From Isochrysis galbana (lineage: Eukaryota > Haptophyta > Isochrysidales > Isochrysidaceae): 64,000 nucleotides of DNA. Positions within the stretch are counted from its first letter, which is position 1. Each line of letters opens with the position of its first letter. Shown in pieces: positions 52,201 through 63,071 of this stretch. Where the stretch lies: NCBI GenBank assembly GCA_018136815.1, contig CM030942.1, positions 3,113,546 to 3,177,545 of the forward strand, given 5' to 3'. The notes beneath the pieces are model-generated. The model ran no database searches and was not told where the DNA came from. It was given only the letters and a program-made list of their open reading frames with translations. A program made the position numbers and the translations under genes.

Positions 52201-55200
52201 CGGACGCTAGCCTATCAATAGCCTCTACAATGAGGGGTAGAGGGCTATCCTCGACGCGTAGCTTGGCGTTCGTGTCGCGGTAGTCCACGCAGAATCGAAC
52301 GGAGCCATCTTTCTTGCTGACCAGGACTACTCGGGAAGCCCAAGCCGAATTTGACTTGCGAATAATGCCGGCGGCTTCCATCTTGGCTACCTCCTCTTCT
52401 ATGATGAGCTCGCCTGCGCGGCCCACTCTAGACGGAGCGTGCCGGTGAGGAACAGCGCCGGGGTTGAGTGGCAACTCCACCTCGAGAACGTGCGTATGGT
52501 TTGGAGCCCCCGGGTGCAACGCGAAAGCTTTGATGCGCCGGGCCAAGAGTTGGCGTACTTCTTCTCGTTGATCGTCGGAAAGAAGCCGGTCCGGATCGAT
52601 GGTGGCTGAGTCGAGTAGAGATCGTTGCTCCTCGCTCAGCGCGGTGACAGGGTCACCATCCCCCTCGCTTCCAGTCGGAGTCCAGCCCCGGTGCAACTTG
52701 AAGCGCACCTGGAGCGAAGCTATCGGATGCAGAGACGGCAGGGTCAGCGCATCGACTCCGGTGTGGACGATCGTCACCGCGATGCGGTGATCGTCCGTGG
52801 GCGTGACCACCGTGGGCATTACGAGAGGAGACGAATCGAGAGCCTCGCGATTTGGTAGGCGGTCGACCAGCATCGCGCAGTCCGAATGATCTCGGAGAGC
52901 TAGCGGAACCCTAACCCAGATGGTTGCGCGGTGGAAGGCAGGAATCGTCACCGCTTGCTCCGTGTAGAGAAGATATTCGGACGAGGTAGACGCCGGAGCT
53001 TTGGCCGCAAACTCGTCGGCAGACTCAAAGAGAGGTGTATAGAGTGGCTGTCTAGCATCAGCAGCAGCCTCACCCTCCGATCCGGCCGGGATCTCTCGTG
53101 TTGCCGTCGACCTCTCCAGAAAGTCGACAGTCAGCGGCTGACCGGGTGACATCGAGATAGCTCCGACGAAGCCGGCGTCCGCGACTGGGGGCGGCGCCGT
53201 GGAAACTCTGACTACACATTCGGAAAGGACTCTTGAAGAGTCTTCTGAATCGCCAGAGGCCGGACGGAGGCGGAGGCTTCCTTCCGAGCTCGCGGCGTCG
53301 AGAGAAATGGTAGCGGAGTGGGCGGCCAAAAAATCGTTCCCGAGCAGAAGCATCGCGTTTCCTTCGATGACCGCGAACGAATGACGGAAGAGGCGACCGG
53401 ACAAGGAGAAGACGAGGCTAGCCCGGCCCCTAGTGATGAGAGGAAGGCCGTCCGGCCCATGTAGGTTGGGGACGGTAGCGTCCGATACGCGTTCGACGCA
53501 AGCGTCTTCAGGTAGTCGATCGAGAAGAGCAGTGGTGATTACTGACGGGCCCGCTCCAGTGTCAGCCAGGGTGCTGTTCACCGTGAGGGCAACGTCCGGG
53601 AGAACGAACCCTTGAGCTGCGCGGTCGCCATCGGCACGGCAGACCACGAGATCGCGGACATAGAGGCAGTGACGAGGGTAGAGCGGCGGCGGAGTGTCCG
53701 CGATAGATTCCACCGGAAGTGAGGTTCCGGCTCCGGGTGACAGGGTGGTTGGATTGGAGGCTAGCCTGGACGGAGAAGATTCATCGACGTGGGGCACTCG
53801 CTCGATAGCGGCGGCTACCGTCTGCGGCACGAATGGTATTGAAGAGTATGGGGATGCCTTTGCCGAACTAGAGGGGTTAGGCACGCCATCATAGCCTAGC
53901 CCTCGACGGTCCGTCGGATGCCGAGGTTGATCCATTTGGCGTGACCATTCCTTCTCCAGGGACTTCTGCAAGTCTGTCTTCGGAAGCTTCGACAACTCGG
54001 AAAATCCGGCCGCACTGAGGCCCCTAGCGGCAGCCCCATCGCCACACAATGCCTGTGGAGTACCTTCTCCGTCGGCGGCGTCGGAGGGCTTGGTCTCGAG
54101 GGCCTGCATGCTCCGGTGTTCTGGAGTCTCGGGCGTATCATCTTCTCCCGAGTCCAGCCCAACATCCCCGTTTTCAAGTGGCCTTTCGGCTACGACCGAA
54201 CCGGTCGGTTCGGCCACTCCTTCGTCGCCAGCCGTGAAGGAGGCGCTCGGAGATAGTGCATTGATGCCTTGAGAGCCCAGTCGAGACAAGATGGGAGGTT
54301 CCGACGGCTCCGCAGCTGCCGCTTGCTCAGCGATTTCTTGGGCGATGGAAGGCGTGACATCCTGCCACCGATGGACCCCCGAAATTACATCACGATCGAA
54401 GACCTGCCACTTGCTGCGGCGCTTCTTCACCGTGTTTGGAGGGCCTGGCGTTGTAGAGCGGTCCCTTATGGGCCACTCCCACGGCGTGAAGCGGTCTCCT
54501 TTCGCCACGGTCCCGTCTTGCGATGCGTTGGTTTCCGAGTCCTTCCGATGGAGCAGGCGAGACGCATCGGCAACGGGGCCCGCGTCTGAGATCACGACTA
54601 CCGAATCGGACACTAGCGTACCGCTGGGAGGCGTGAGGTGAGAGCTAGAAGCTGCCTCGCCTCCCCCCTCCATGAAGCGAGCCAGAGCCGTCCTCGGCTC
54701 AGCCAGTTCGAAGCCGGTCGAGCAAAGCGAAGGGCGTTCTCTCAAGCTGGCAGCGGCTTGGGAAATTGCCCAGTCCACCGTGAAGTCGAGCGAACGCGAC
54801 GCCTTGGCTTCGCGCGCATAACGGCGCAAGACCGGCATCCACTGGGCCGCCATTGCACCGGCAATGCCCACATAGGTGCGGCTGCGAAGGGCGCCACGGT
54901 GGGGCGACGGCGATAGATCCGCCATCGCGGATAGACGTCCCTCGACAATCTTCGAAGGCTGCAGGGCGGGAGTGAAGCCGTCAGGTACAGGCCAGTTGCT
55001 TTTTGATGGCCCGTGCCGTGCTGCCACGGCTGCACAAACTGCCGCGGTCGCAACCCCCCGACTAAGGCGGAGGCTTCCGCGTGCATTCGAGGATTTTCGA
55101 CGGCAACGAAAGGCGCGTTGGCGCTTGCCATGGCGAGGAAGACTCTAGCGGCGGATTCGAGAGCCTGGCGTCGTCCCGGCTCCCGATCGAGCCACTGGCA

Positions 55201-56503
55201 ACTCACCGCCGACAAATACGTGCACGGCGGATGCGCGACCACGAGGTCCCAACCGAGGTTTTGAATGTGAAGAGCATCTCCGCAGAAGTGGGGAATGTAG
55301 TCGATCTCCGACGGTCGTAGATCGCACGTCGCGACGTGCGCTCCGGCGAGTAGGAACATCGAAGACACGACCCCGCTAGCTTCACCGACGACTAGAACGC
55401 GGGGTGGAGGAATCCCCTCGGCCGCGTCGAACGTCACGGCGTCGTGGATCGCCGCTAACTCAGCGCAAAGCTCGTCAAAATGCGTCGGCAGTACGGCAGA
55501 GGGTGATGAATGAGTGCTCGCGTGCGGCCGCCGCAAGGCTAGAGCAGCTTCGGCGAGATGGCGGGGCAAGATGACGGAGGAACCGCTAGCCCGGGCACGG
55601 GAGGCGGCTAACATTTGGAGCTCGCGCGTAGGGGCGCGGGCAGCTTCAGTAGACTTGGCGGCCGAGGAACAACCAACCACGGCGATCCGGTGGATGGCCT
55701 CGGCAGTAGAATTCAGGGGAGGGGGTCGTCGCCCTGAAGTTTCGGTGGGCTAGACCTGAAGGGGGTTGGCTCCGGCGGGCGATCCCTGGAACAGGGATCC
55801 TCCGGAGAGCCGAGAGAAAGAGGAGACGCCGGCGTCCGTGTGGGGCGCGACGAGAGATCGTAATCGACGGCCCCTGCGTCTCCCGAGTCTGGGGTGGCCA
55901 CGGCGTGAGCGCGGAAAGCCGCAGCTCCCTTGGAACCTTCATCTTCATTGACTCCGGAAGCCGACCCTTCGGGTCGGGAACCAGGTCAGAAACGAGAACA
56001 GGTGCAACTTCGAGACGAGAGAATGAACACGATGACGGAGAAATATAACGAACCGGGGAGAGAGGTGAGGAGGAGGCACAAGTCTCCGCCTCCACTGCAC
56101 GAGAACCTACGGTAGACAACGACAATTCGTCCGCAGAGCGGCTCCGGCTATGGCCCTTGGGAGAGAGGTCTCCAGTGGGGTCCCGAAGAGCAGAAACAGG
56201 TAAAGCAGCAACAACGTTTTCGGACGCGGCAGCGGCCACGTCGGACCTATCCATAGAACCTAGAGCAGAAGATGATACCGAGTCGACAGCCCTCGAGGGC
56301 TTTACAACTGACTGTTTACGAAACGAAGAGACCGAAGACGCGTCGGATCCACCTAGCCCACCCCCTTGGGCAGGGCCGTCGGGGATGAATCCAGGATGAA
56401 GATGCGTCGAAAGACCTAGGAGAGTTAGAAGGAACCGATGACAGCATAGTATCCGTAGAAATAGATTCCAAGAGGGGCAGCGAGCGAGAATCGGCCCTAA
56501 CAT
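49202..56503 (-). CDS. retroelement coding region, copy 2 (broken)
   Basis: Carries the same domains as copy 1: methyltransferase-like (about 54930-55395), protease, reverse transcriptase with YLDD, RNase H, integrase and C-terminal chromodomain. It extends further upstream than copy 1, into a Ser/Pro/Gly-rich region (to about 56503) not preserved there. Coding is not continuous. Fossil copy. Confidence 0.85.
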
Positions 56504-57592
56504 CCTAATAGCGTGCGGAGTAATAGAAGAACTTGTAGACGTACACGAATTTCGGAGAGTCGGGTCGCGACTATCTCCGGGGCAAACCTGTTTCCAGGAG
56601 CCCGGGTCAAGTGTCGACTCCGGCTTCCGAGATAGCCGTCCGGCGGGGGCTTCAGCCGGCGAGGCGGCTCCACCGTCGAAGACTGAATGGAGCTAGAGAC
56701 AGGGGGAGAATCGCCGCGTTGACAGCTCTTCTCCCCAAGCGACGTAGGGATCGGATCGGGATGGTGGTGGTGGCGTTCGGGCCCACCGCCCGAGATGTTC
56801 TCCGCCAGGGTTTGAAGGACGGGGACCCCGCCGGACCCCTACTGAGGCTTAACCCGGACCATCGAGCGAAGAAGCTTATGAATGTGCTCGTCCGATCCAC
56901 ACTCTCCGCAGCCAGCCTCACACAGAAAGCGATATATGGCTGACAGATGACGGGGTTGTGAGCACCGTCTCCCGTGCCATATTTCCAGGCTTCGCTGGCT
57001 GGAGTGCCAGGAGGAGCGTGAGTCGGAAAGCGCAGAAGGCACAGCCGTTTTCGTTCGTCCATTCGGTGATTCCCTATTGATATCGTCCGTCCGTGGAGTT
57101 TCCATTGAATTATCGGCCGGTCGGCACTTTGCTAGCGCGCCGAGACCCTTGGGTGCTTGCATAGCCTGCTACGGCCCAAAGCGGGCGCGGCCGATTCCAA
57201 AGCTCGGGCGTCCACCGGGATACGCCCAAATCGGCGGTAGCCTTGGCCGTTCGCCGGCGGATCGCAGCGACGGCTGGGCGGCCGGACGAGCCTCCCTTTC
57301 GACGGTGGATCGGTTAGTATAGCGGCAACGGTGAGTTGGAGTGGTAACTTGCCGGCGGTGCAGCAGCCGATAATCAGGCTTCGAAGCAGGCGAATGTCCC
57401 TGTCCCGGAAGAGCTTCCGCCACGGTAGCTTGGACGGCCGCCTGCACGGCGCAACCATGTCCGTGGTCGAAGCGGTCTTCTGGACGAGGAAGTCTCGTTC
57501 TTTGCCTCGCCTGAGGCTTTAGTGCGTACGCTAGCCACGGTTTGCTTCGTCGAGGGCCGGGATTGATGACGCTTCACCCGGGCCTGCTCGTA
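56504..57592 (-). other. retroelement 5' internal region (gag position), copy 2
   Basis: Lies between the coding region and the assembly gap, where a gag gene would be expected. A Cys/His-bearing patch near 56860-56940 (CGECGSDEHIHKLL on the minus strand) could be a zinc-knuckle relic. No clear capsid homology is visible by eye. Confidence 0.4.
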
Positions 57593-57692
57593 NNNNNNNN
57601 NNNNNNNNNNNNNNNNNNNNNNNNNNNNNNNNNNNNNNNNNNNNNNNNNNNNNNNNNNNNNNNNNNNNNNNNNNNNNNNNNNNNNNNNNNNN
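57593..57692. other. assembly gap (100 N)
   Basis: Exactly 100 unknown bases, the usual placeholder for a gap of unknown size. It falls where the missing 5' LTR of retroelement copy 2 would be expected. Confidence 1.
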
Positions 57693-59288
57693 GTTTCCCC
57701 CCTTTTTTGGTTCCGTCTCTCCTACATTGGTAGAAATTAGGATTAGATGCCTGCCGGCGCAAAGGCTGCCGCCGCAACTTCGAATTTTGACGATGCGGCG
57801 GCACGGGGTAGTGGGCAGCGCCGCTCAATGCTCCAACGCCCTCGTTTCCGTTATGGTGCCATTCCCCTTCCAGACGGGATCGCCGACAGATCGTCTTCTG
57901 ATCGTTGTCCGTCGTCGTCTGGCCGGAGTGTTTGGGTTTGATTTCAGTCGAGTTATGTGAGAAAGTCGTGGGGCGAGAGTCGGAGTGTTTTCCTGGGTGT
58001 CTTTGTCCGTCGTCTTGTCGTCAGTCGTCATCCGTCGCTCTCGCTCTCGTCGTTCTCGCTCTCGTAACACTCATACCCTACAATCCCTCCTCTCCTCGCC
58101 AGCCCCTGCCATCACAGCCCTCCTCACACTCACCCTCGCCTCTCGCCGCTCGTTCCATGTCGCTCTCGCCACCGTCCTCGCCCTCGCCCAAGCCCGCTTG
58201 CCCGCCTTCCTCTGCTGACGGGCTAAAGCCCGTCAGCACCTCCGAAGTCGTCCCCTCAGCCGCGCCTGCCGCCGGCATGCCTCCTTCCTCATTGCCCTCA
58301 GGCCCTATGGGCCATCCCAATTCGTCACGGCAGCCTCACCTGCCCCGCTTGCAGCTGTGCTCCCAGGCCCCTGTAGGTCACCTGGGTACCTGAAGAGGGG
58401 CCGCAGGCGCGCGCCATGGGCCAGAGCCGCAAGAAGGAGAGGAGGAAGAAGAGAATATACCGCTGAGGACAGGTGCACCCCGCTCAGCCCAAACCCCCCC
58501 CACAACCTGAGCCCCTAGCGGCACTAAGTAGAGCACGAAAGCGCGAGGGGCGTTGCGGCAAGGCGGGAAGTGAGGGGGAGGAAGGGGAGAGGGCGTGGCT
58601 ACTAGAGCGAGACCCAGTGCCACGCGCGAGGCGAGAATATTAAAAGGGTTTTTTTGTTCGCTTGTTCACCTAGGGGTACCCCCCATATTGTGGCATGTTC
58701 ATGTTGGTTTTAAAGGCCTTGCTTGCGCCGCCTTCTTAGCAAATTGCTATGCGGCACGCAGATAGTCCATGCATGGGTACTACTGAGTTTCCTGCGTAAC
58801 GCACCGCCACCCGACGACCTACCTATCTTGTGGCCCATTCTTATTCTGGAAGTCACGTTGACATCGTTGCGATGGGACGCGAATCTCAAGGTGATTCATT
58901 TAAAAGCACAATATACAGCTCGCCCTTGACCAAACTCCCCTCTCCAGCAATCATGGGGCGCAAGGGCAAAGAGGAATTCTGAAAGAGGTGAAGGGCTAAC
59001 CTAAGCCCTAAGCCCACACCCTGATGGCACGTTGGTTGACGAAGACTGCGACAAAAAGTGGCGAGGTAAGAGCCAACCACGAGCAGCGAGGCCGCAACAT
59101 TGAGCATCGCGTCAGACCCTCCGCTTGAGCATGATGGCATAGGCATGTCGCCCGGTACTTGCATGAAGGTGCGTGCCGCAAGAGTAGCTAGAGTAGCGAG
59201 GACAAGCCGTCAGCCATGCGACGAAAAATCAAATACCGTTCGTGCACGAAATCGATACCAAAGTGTGCCAGTAACGTTACTGAAAGCC
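57693..59288. other. intergenic, no firm gene
   Basis: Starts with a short plus-strand frame (MPAGAKAAAATSNFDDAAAR...) of unknown nature, then 'cgtcgttctcgctctcg'-type low complexity at 58010-58070 and Ser/Pro-coding GC-rich DNA. Repeat family A copy 2 lies at 58335-58440. From 58620 to 59288 the DNA is mixed with no recognised domain. Confidence 0.5.
58335..58440 (-). repeat. dispersed repeat family A, copy 2
   Basis: Reverse complement reads gcccatggcgcgcgcctgcg and cctgggagcacagct, matching 5905-6005 at roughly 80% by eye. Confidence 0.6.
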
Positions 59289-60434
59289 CTAGGAGTGGTG
59301 CAAGACGATTCCATTGGCTCTACTGCAGCGTGGTGGCGCGGCTTCCAACAGGGCACGTTCGAATTCCTCCCGCACCATTTTCTCGAGGTTGCTGCTCGAT
59401 GGCCCCGGCAAGCCAGACTCCCCGACCAAAGCGGCCGATGACACGGTCTGCAGTATGTCTGTGGGTAACGAAACCAATGCCTCCTTAGCTGCCCGCTCCC
59501 TCTTAATCCGGATCACATCTCGTATGGTATCCCAATATATCTGCGGCCGAGGTCCAAGCCCTGGTGCTAGCGATAGGACATCGACGTGCTCCACATAATT
59601 CGATGCGTCCTCTCCGCCTAGGGGCGCAGCGGAAAGATCATCGGAGAAGGGCGCGGGATCCAAGCACAGCCTCATTATTGGGTATAAGTCAACAGCTCTG
59701 TCAAGGAGGGCAGCATAAAGGTCTGTCAGGGAGGATTCGATCTGCCTCATGCGCCATCTGCATCCTCGAAAACCCGAATGCCAGCTTCGCCTTCTACAGA
59801 ATCAGCAACGACCCCGGTGATGCTTGCGAGTGTCTCCCGAGCAAGGTTCGATGGTGGGAAATATGAGCATATGCGCTCAGTTTAGCAGTTATAGGCTCAC
59901 TTACGTGGAAACCGAAACAGCAGTGCCCCATGCATCTCGATCGGTGATAGTCGAGACGCCAATCAAATGAGTGGGCCGACTGCCAAAGACGTCGGTCTCA
60001 CGCGCACTTGCCCCAACGTGGGGGTTCTGCTCGTTGAAGACTGCAGCAAGCGGGAGGGCTCCAGCGAGGTATGCAGCCGCCTGCTCATAGCCCCACTTGC
60101 GTCCGTCGACATGCACCGCGGCGTGCGCGAGACCGTCGGCCGGGCTGGTGGCGCTGAGAGCCGAAAGTACCTGCAGCCCACGCTCGAGCTGCGCCACGTG
60201 CTCCGAGGGACACGCCGAGGCAGAGGGCGGTGTGGTGGAGAGTCTAACAAGCGCCTGCATCCCATGGTCGCAGAGCTGCTCGAGGATGGCTCGGCCAGTG
60301 GCAAGGTTATGGTAGGGTGGCGGGCCGACGAGCCGCTCGAGCTGTAGGTCTACCCCTCTCCACCCCGCCCCCGCCAGCGCGCACAGCGACGCGCCGTCGA
60401 GTCGAGCGCCACGAGCGAAGAGGGAGAGGCGCAT
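59289..60434 (-). CDS. two-exon protein, possibly TIM-barrel sugar-isomerase-like
   Basis: Exon 1 is 60434-59905 and exon 2 is 59757-59289, joined in phase 2 (GTAAGT donor, gatgcag acceptor) to give 332 residues. Exon 1 reads AGWRGVDLQLERL, RAILEQLCDHGMQALVRLS, LAHAAVHVDGRKWGYEQ and ETDVFGSRP. The alternation of hydrophobic strands and helices and the A-V-H-V-D strand resemble sugar-phosphate isomerase/epimerase-like barrels, but no catalytic set is secure. Exon 2 is helical and acidic (YWDTIRDVIRIKRERAAKEA). An alternative 3' splice site would end exon 2 early (ITGVVADSVEGEAG...). Existence of the gene is fairly sure; function is open. Confidence 0.65.
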
Positions 60435-61319
60435 TCCTCGGCCCCCCCCGCCCCCCTCCTCCCCCGGAACCGGGCGGACCGGGATAAGTTTCCCGATCGT
60501 AGTAGTTTATTCATAGTGAATGGCGCACTGGTGGGACCGAATTACAAGTTACTCATTTAAAAATAGTCGGGCGGTCGTTTCGGGGTGGGTCGGTTTGTGC
60601 GTGTTTCGCGGCGGTCGGGCGAGGACGAACACTCCCCCCCCCCCCCCCCCCCGCCCCCCCGCGCGCGCTCCTCTCCCGCCTCCGCCTTTCCTCTCCCGCC
60701 TCCCGCCCTCCCGGCGTGGCTACAACGTACTTGTGCAAGGCCGCGCGCGTGGCGAGAAAATTGAATTTTTAACACATATTCATCCATAGCGAGCCCATTC
60801 ATGGCGCGTCGCCAATCCCTGGCACCGGTGTCCATCACTCCTCTGTCTCCCCACAGCACAAAGGCCCAATGGCCTCAGGTGAGGGGGGTTGGACAGGGCG
60901 ACAGGGCATACACAAGCCCTGAAGGCATATCGCCCTGGCACCGATGTCCATCACTCCTCTGTCTCCCCACAGCACAAAGGCCCAATGGCCTCAGGTGAGG
61001 GGGGTTGGACAGGGCGACAGGGCATACACAAGCCCTGAAGGCATATCGCCCTGGCACCATAGCGGTGACCAGGGCGGCGAAGAGGAGATTGGCCCCGGCC
61101 AGGTTTTCGCGATTTTTTTTTCAAAATTTGGGTGAGCTCGAAGAAAAAAATTTTCGACCGAAACTTGGGCGCGAAGCCAAAGGGTAAAGCGCGAAATTTG
61201 GGGTCACGGGGCGGGGCGCGGGGCGCCGGCGCCGAGGGGAGAGTGGAGGGGGTGGGGTGTGGGGGCTGGGGCTGGGGGTGGAGGGGCGAGACGACAGGGG
61301 TGTGTCCGCCGCGGAGAGT
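60435..61319. other. intergenic with 117-bp tandem duplication
   Basis: A poly-C tract (60633-60659) and GC-rich DNA upstream of the two-exon gene. The two 117-bp units follow (60822-61055), then AT-rich DNA (61095-61200) with 'aaatttgg' words. No gene is supported outside the small acidic frame that starts at 61320. Confidence 0.55.
60822..61055 (+). repeat. 117-bp tandem duplication containing a micro-exon-like unit
   Basis: Two units, 60822-60938 and 60939-61055, differ at about one base in the part I compared (ggcaccggtg against ggcaccgatg). Each contains ctgtctccccacag, then 22 nt (cacaaaggcccaatggcctc+ag), then gtgagggggg: a textbook 3' splice site, a short exon and a 5' splice site. 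Confidence 0.9.
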
Positions 61320-61604
61320 ATGAGCGAGAGCAAGCGGCCTCGAGTCGTCGTCGACGACTCGGACGACGACGACGACGACGACGACGGGGACGACCATGTG
61401 AATAAAGAGCCTCCGCCGCCCTCGCCTCCTCCTCCCTCGCCTCCTCCTCCCTCGCCACCACCGCCCTCGCCACCGCCGCCCTCTCCACCTCCGCCCTCGC
61501 CGCCTCCTCCATCTCCGCCCCGCGGGGGAACCGGTGCACATCGCGTCATATGCACGGCGTGCGCATGGCGGCAGGTTAGGGTCTTGCTGTACTTGGAAAG
61601 ATGA
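61320..61604 (+). CDS. small acidic and Pro/Ser-repeat protein, doubtful
   Basis: A 94-residue frame: MSESKRPRVVVDDSD, an Asp run, then seven PPPPSP repeats and a Cys-x2-Cys. The N-terminus (basic cluster then acidic run) looks like a nuclear protein's first exon. However, simple trinucleotide repeats can make this by chance, and the frame overlaps nothing conserved. Confidence 0.3.
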   Translation: MSESKRPRVVVDDSDDDDDDDDGDDHVNKEPPPPSPPPPSPPPPSPPPPSPPPPSPPPPSPPPPSPPRGGTGAHRVICTACAWRQVRVLLYLER

Positions 61605-61782
61605 ACCGGAGGATGAGGACCAAAACTACGGCGACGAAGAGTGGAATCACACTCTTTGTGTACGCGATTGCGAAAACCGCAAGAAGGGCAATGCCCACTG
61701 CCAGAAAAATACGCCACTTGCCGTGTCTGGTCTTCCATTCATTGGCAAGCTGCGCGTCGTCAATGAAAACCGGGTACGCCAT
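61576..61782 (-). CDS. small two-transmembrane protein
   Basis: 68 residues from the ATG at 61782: MAYPVFIDDAQLANEWKTRH, then two close hydrophobic helices (IFLAVGIALLAVFAIAYT and IPLFVAVVLVLILRFIF) and a short basic tail. It is less GC-rich than typical host exons. The ATG follows directly after a good 3' splice site (gatgttacag), so a 5' UTR intron or an upstream exon is possible. A minus-strand exon-like frame at about 61993-62130 (SWHARYNAYVLAQFAFMEE) could belong to it but does not join in phase. Family unknown. Confidence 0.5.
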   Translation of the reverse strand: MAYPVFIDDAQLANEWKTRHGKWRIFLAVGIALLAVFAIAYTKSVIPLFVAVVLVLILRFIFPSTARP

Positions 61783-63071
61783 TTCTGTAACATCATGGGT
61801 AAAAAAACTTTTCGCACACACCGTAAACCATATGGATGTTATCCATAAAACCCGTCACGAAACACATACAAGCATTCCACGACTAGTTTCAGTCACACTG
61901 GAGGGAGTTCACCCCTCCGAAGAGGGTCCCCCCATTATAGTCACACACACGCCACATCATCGAGACGATGGGCTCCTCTGCTAGTCTGTGCGCAAGCATC
62001 TACGGAGACACCTGGCCCAGAAGAAACCTTGCCGATCCTCCTCCCTCCACTTCCTCCATGAAGGCAAATTGTGCCAAAACGTACGCGTTGTAGCGTGCAT
62101 GCCAAGATTCGGCATATACCCAAGCACTGCACACAAACAAGAATGAAGAAGTTGGGTGTGAATTCTGATTGATGGATCTGAACGCCAGCCCTGAACTCAC
62201 GCGCGCCTCAATCTTTAGGGTGTGTGCGAACAGTTTTTTACCCGTGATGACAATAATGCTTAGCGTTTTCGCACATAACGTTAGTAGGCATTTGCTGAGC
62301 TGAAAAATCCCGGAGAAGGTGCGCCTCACCGCGCCCACTGCAGCCTGGTCCTCTTTTGACGGAACGTGACTTTGTGGACTGGGCTGTGAAATGTGAAAAA
62401 GAAGGTAATATACGAGTGTTATTGTAAACGACTATGGACAATCGATGGCTCAATTGAGCGATGTCCCATATTCATATTCATATCATATTCGACGGAACGC
62501 GACCTTAGGCCCCCCTCCATGGTCCATGGCGACGCAATCATCAGCAGATTATTGTGAGTGGCGAGAATTTAAAGAAGTTTTCTTTCGTCCCCCCATCCGG
62601 TATATCCTTTCCCCCCCGGCCCTCCGGTCCCACAATCTCTTCCGGGTACGTGTATATAACCCCTTCCGACATTGTCCAACTTCTGGTATGAATAATGAAG
62701 AACATGAGGGGTTGGGACCAAATGAACGCTTCTCGCCTCAACGCTCGACTCGACATATTATGGAGCAGTTGTGCACAGAGTTCCAACGGCGGTGAGGCTG
62801 ATAGCGCATGGACAATAAGCAGTACTGTAATTATGTATTTGTTGGTTGGTTGGTGTCCCTACGGACTTAGCCTTATATATGCCGTTGTCCCTTTGCCATT
62901 GTAATTCGTGCGGCCCGGACATGCCATGGACGCTAGACTCTAGATTAGCGTAGGACGTAGACGCACGGACCTGTTGCCATGGCCCAATCTATACTAGTAA
63001 TGCATGAATCATCGCTTTCATGCCTGAGGGGCATGAGCATATGAGCGACACAGTGTCCCTCGCTCATTCCA
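61783..63071. other. intergenic, no firm gene
   Basis: Moderate GC. The reverse complement of about 61788-61828 and the forward strand at about 62218-62252 share gtgtgcgaa(a/c)ag followed by a T run and acccatgatg/acccgtgatg. Open frames at 62000-62338 (-) and 62445-62795 (+) lack domains. Confidence 0.45.

Larger units (their letters stand above)
47693..57592 (-). mobile_element. Ty3/gypsy chromovirus with methyltransferase-like domain, copy 2
   Basis: Same family as copy 1, opposite strand. The LTR-proximal end on the low side starts at 48814 (TGTCGCATTC on the minus strand); the LTR probably ends near 47693, which is uncertain. Coding sequence occupies about 49202-56503, and further internal sequence continues to the assembly gap at 57593, so the 5' LTR is not seen. 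The order of parts is as in copy 1. It is broken by about one or two changes. Amino-acid differences from copy 1 are few, most of them in the linker between the methyltransferase-like and protease parts, which indicates a young pair. Confidence 0.88.

Noticed and set aside
62445-62795. 116-residue plus-strand frame
   Set aside because: No domain, no flanking signals, mixed composition; likely chance.
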